Source: Flavobacterium resistens (GTDB lineage: Bacteria; Bacteroidota; Bacteroidia; Flavobacteriales; Flavobacteriaceae). From it: a stretch of 64,000 nt of DNA. The notes under the pieces are model-generated. The model was not told the origin of the DNA and ran no database searches. It saw only the letters and a list, made by a program, of their open reading frames with translations. Shown here in pieces: positions 62,351 to 64,000 of this stretch (position 1 is its first letter; each line of letters begins with the position of its first letter). The DNA is taken from contig NZ_FXTA01000001.1 in NCBI RefSeq assembly GCF_900182645.1, positions 620,001 to 684,000 of the forward strand, given 5' to 3'. The translations under genes were made by a program, and so were the position numbers.

Positions 62351-62434
62351 CTAAGATTGAAATAAGCCACGAAGAATTGCTGCACCAAATCCGTTTGGTG
62401 TGAAGCTTTGTGATGTCGATGTAAGTACAAACAT
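62351..62434 (-). CDS. 27-codon ORF between a promoter and the rtcB terminator
   Basis: Starts MFVLTSTSQSFTPNG, then FGAAILRGLFQS and TAG. The ATG follows a purine-rich stretch ACGAAGAGAA at 62448-62435. The peptide has a normal amino-acid mix, unlike chance AT-rich translation, and codons 11-17 fold as a perfect 7-bp hairpin. It is not recognised as a known family. It may be a translated leader for rtcB or an independent small protein. Confidence 0.45.
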   Translation of the reverse strand: MFVLTSTSQSFTPNGFGAAILRGLFQS

Positions 62435-62649
62435 TTCTCTTCGTTTTTAAAGGGTTATTATTTTTTTCGTGAGCAAAGATTCAGAATACTTTTTTGATTT
62501 TCCAAATTATTTTAAAGAAAATTCATCAAAATAAATTTTTCCTTATTTTTCAATTTCCAAAAACAAAAACTTAAACAAGTAAATATCAATAAATTAAAAA
62601 CAAATATTATTCAAAAAAAAAAAAAAGTCTTTATCTTTTCAGCACAAAA

Positions 62650-62673
62650 AAAGCCCTGATTTCTCAGAGCTTT
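62650..62673 (-). terminator. Intrinsic terminator behind the RprY-like gene
   Basis: AAAGCTCTGA / TCAGGGCTTT on the minus strand (one wobble), 4-nt loop, followed by T residues; 20 bp beyond the stop codon. Confidence 0.75.
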
Positions 62674-62693
62674 ATATATTTTTAGTGAATTTA

Positions 62694-63410
62694 TTATTCA
62701 GTAACTTTGCTTTTTACAACTAATCTGAATCCTTCTCCGTGAATGTTTAAGATTTCAACATCTTCATCAGATTTAAGGTATTTTCTCAATTTAGCGATGT
62801 AAACATCCATACTTCTTGACGTAAAGTAGTTGTCATCTCTCCAAATTTTAGTTAAAGCTAATTCTCTTGGCATTAAATCATTTTCATGAAGAATTAACAT
62901 TTTAAGTAATTCATTCTCTTTTGGAGATAATTTGATTGGCTCTTCATCCTGAAAAGTCAAGAATCTAAGTTTTGAATTCAAATGAAATTTACCAATATTG
63001 AATTCAAATTGAACTTGTTCTGCTTTATTATCAGCAGATTTTCTTTGAATAATCGCTTTAATTTTCATTAATAAAACCTCTGAATCAAAAGGTTTATTTA
63101 AATAATCGTCAGCACCAGCTTTATATCCTTTCAAAACATCCTCTTTCATAGATTTTGCTGTCAAGAAAATAATTGGCACTTCGCTGTTTTTCTCTCTAAT
63201 TTCTTTGGCTAAAGTATAACCATCTTTATAAGGCATCATTACATCAAGAATACATAAATCATATACATCTTTCTTGAATTTTTCGAAACCTTCCATACCG
63301 TTTTTAGCTAAAGTAACTTCAAAGTCATTTAACATTAGATAATCTTTAAGAACTGCCCCAAAATTTAGGTCATCTTCTACTAAAAGTATTCTTTTGTTAT
63401 TATTTTCCAT
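62694..63410 (-). CDS. rprY: RprY-like response regulator
   Basis: 238 residues. Receiver domain (1-120; LLVEDDLNFGAVLKDYL, LCILDVMMPYKDG with the phospho-Asp, DDYLNKPFD with the Lys) and an OmpR-type winged helix (about 140-235; LSPKENELLKMLILHENDLMPRELAL). The SRSMDVYIAKLRKYL end is typical of RprY/RegX-type regulators of Bacteroidota. Stop and start of the pair are separated by 3 bp from the kinase upstream. In the Bacteroidota RprXY system the pair is linked to envelope and stress responses; the exact targets are unknown here. Confidence 0.9.
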   Translation of the reverse strand: MENNNKRILLVEDDLNFGAVLKDYLMLNDFEVTLAKNGMEGFEKFKKDVYDLCILDVMMPYKDGYTLAKEIREKNSEVPIIFLTAKSMKEDVLKGYKAGADDYLNKPFDSEVLLMKIKAIIQRKSADNKAEQVQFEFNIGKFHLNSKLRFLTFQDEEPIKLSPKENELLKMLILHENDLMPRELALTKIWRDDNYFTSRSMDVYIAKLRKYLKSDEDVEILNIHGEGFRLVVKSKVTE

Positions 63411-63413
63411 ATT

Positions 63414-64000
63414 TTAATTTATTAATGGTATTTTTATTATAAAGGTGCTACCTTTTCCTTTTTCGCTTTCTACATATACTTGACCATTGTGATCTTCCAC
63501 AATTCTTTTTACATAAGCAAGACCCAAACCGTGCCCTTTTACATTATGTAAGTCTCCTGTATGCTCTCTGTAAAATTTCTCAAAAACACGTTTTTGAGCT
63601 ACCTTACTCATACCAAGACCATTATCTTTTACTTTTATCAGAATCATGTCTTTGACATTTTCTGTAAAAATTTCAATTTCAGGAATATCAGGCGAATACT
63701 TTATTGCGTTTTCTAAAATATTAACCAGAACATTTGTAAAATGAACTTCATTAACCAAACATGTTGTTCTAGAAGCATTTAAGTGTTTAACCACAGTTCC
63801 ATTTCTGTCTTCTAAAATCAAATTTACATGCTCGATTGCATCATCGATAATATCATGAATTGCAGTTGGTTCTTTTGTAATATCTAATTCTCTTTTTTCT
63901 AGTTTAGAAATACGAAGAACATTTTCTACCTGCGCATGCATTCTTTTATTTTCATCCCTAATCATTTGAAGATAACGATATACTTTTTCTTTATCTTCAA
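63414..64000 (-). CDS. rprX: RprX-like sensor histidine kinase, C-terminal part (cut by window edge)
   Basis: About 195 codons are present up to the window end, and the frame stays open. It starts within the end of the HisKA dimerisation helix (EDKEKVYRYLQMIRDENKRM, HAQVENVLRISKLEKRELDI) and continues with the HATPase domain: N-box NVLVNILENAIKYSPD, G1 VKDNGLGMSK, F-box EKFYREHTGDLHNVKGHGLGLAYVK (G2) and a terminal KGKGSTFIIKIPL. The phospho-acceptor His and the membrane sensor part lie outside the window. It is upstream of and coupled to the RprY-like regulator. Confidence 0.88.
   Translation of the reverse strand, partial: EDKEKVYRYLQMIRDENKRMHAQVENVLRISKLEKRELDITKEPTAIHDIIDDAIEHVNLILEDRNGTVVKHLNASRTTCLVNEVHFTNVLVNILENAIKYSPDIPEIEIFTENVKDMILIKVKDNGLGMSKVAQKRVFEKFYREHTGDLHNVKGHGLGLAYVKRIVEDHNGQVYVESEKGKGSTFIIKIPLIN

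Larger units (their letters stand above)
62151..62506 (-). promoter_or_regulatory. Candidate attenuator leader of the rtcB-prfH operon
   Basis: Minus strand, in order: -33-type TTTG (62506-62503), 21-nt spacer, near-consensus -7 AATCTTTG (62481-62474), predicted start near 62468; 27-codon ORF (62434-62351) with an internal hairpin CACCAAA-CGGA-TTTGGTG (62400-62383); intrinsic terminator (62330-62294); then 143 nt with a small hairpin TATCCT-AAC-AGGATA and no consensus promoter before rtcB. The region 62507-62640 shows only AT-rich sequence without a gene. The order promoter, small ORF, terminator, operon is that of an attenuator. Confidence 0.55.

Overview
The window is an ordinary chromosomal stretch from an AT-rich member of the Bacteroidota, most likely Flavobacterium. 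The support is: a pectate lyase ending in a type IX secretion (Por) sorting domain; many beta-barrel outer-membrane proteins and SC-type lipoproteins; promoters with the Bacteroidota -7 element TAnnTTTG; a bacillithiol-type YtxJ protein; an RprXY-like two-component pair; the Bacteroidota acyl-ornithine route to arginine; and spacers built from the short repeated words (such as AACTTGAAAC and CACGAATTCAC) common in Flavobacterium genomes. I see no tRNA, rRNA, CRISPR array, transposase, phage gene or replication origin.

Layout. 1-7 kb: start of an acyl-CoA dehydrogenase/oxidase-like gene (cut by the edge), an EamA exporter divergent from a MocR-type regulator, a bestrophin channel, a universal-stress protein and an OmpR/histidine-kinase pair. 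7-16.5 kb: outer-membrane barrel, aspartate ammonia-lyase, pentapeptide-repeat protein, GMP reductase, MiaE, serine hydroxymethyltransferase and fumarylacetoacetase. 16.6-22 kb: both enzymes of the agmatine-to-putrescine route (aguA, aguB) flanking a lipoprotein and an OmpA-family protein. 22-31 kb: Flavo-1-like structured RNA, DUF808 protein, a 39-residue membrane peptide, ClpB, YtxJ, a DUF2157 pair and a secreted pectate lyase behind a LacI-type palindrome.

31-42.4 kb: one long minus-strand arginine/proline cluster (GNAT, argG, argC, argD, proA, proB, argF', argB, argE', argH). It encodes a route in which carbamoylation precedes deacylation. A consensus promoter and a previously unremarked 28-codon leader ORF precede it. 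42.5-60 kb: M1 peptidase, aldose-epimerase-like protein, acetyltransferase, barrel proteins, SmpB, an XRE-Fic protein with a palindrome over its own promoter, Pcm, oxidoreductases, YggS, a DnaQ/GIY-YIG fusion nuclease, a voltage-gated K+ channel with a zinc-ribbon tail, MiaA and an acyl-ACP thioesterase.

59.5-64 kb: an rtcB-prfH-TPR operon, by family knowledge an RNA/ribosome repair and rescue module. A 27-codon ORF and a strong intrinsic terminator lie between a candidate promoter and rtcB. This looks like an attenuator and is the most interesting new structure here. The window ends in an RprXY-like two-component system whose kinase is cut by the edge.
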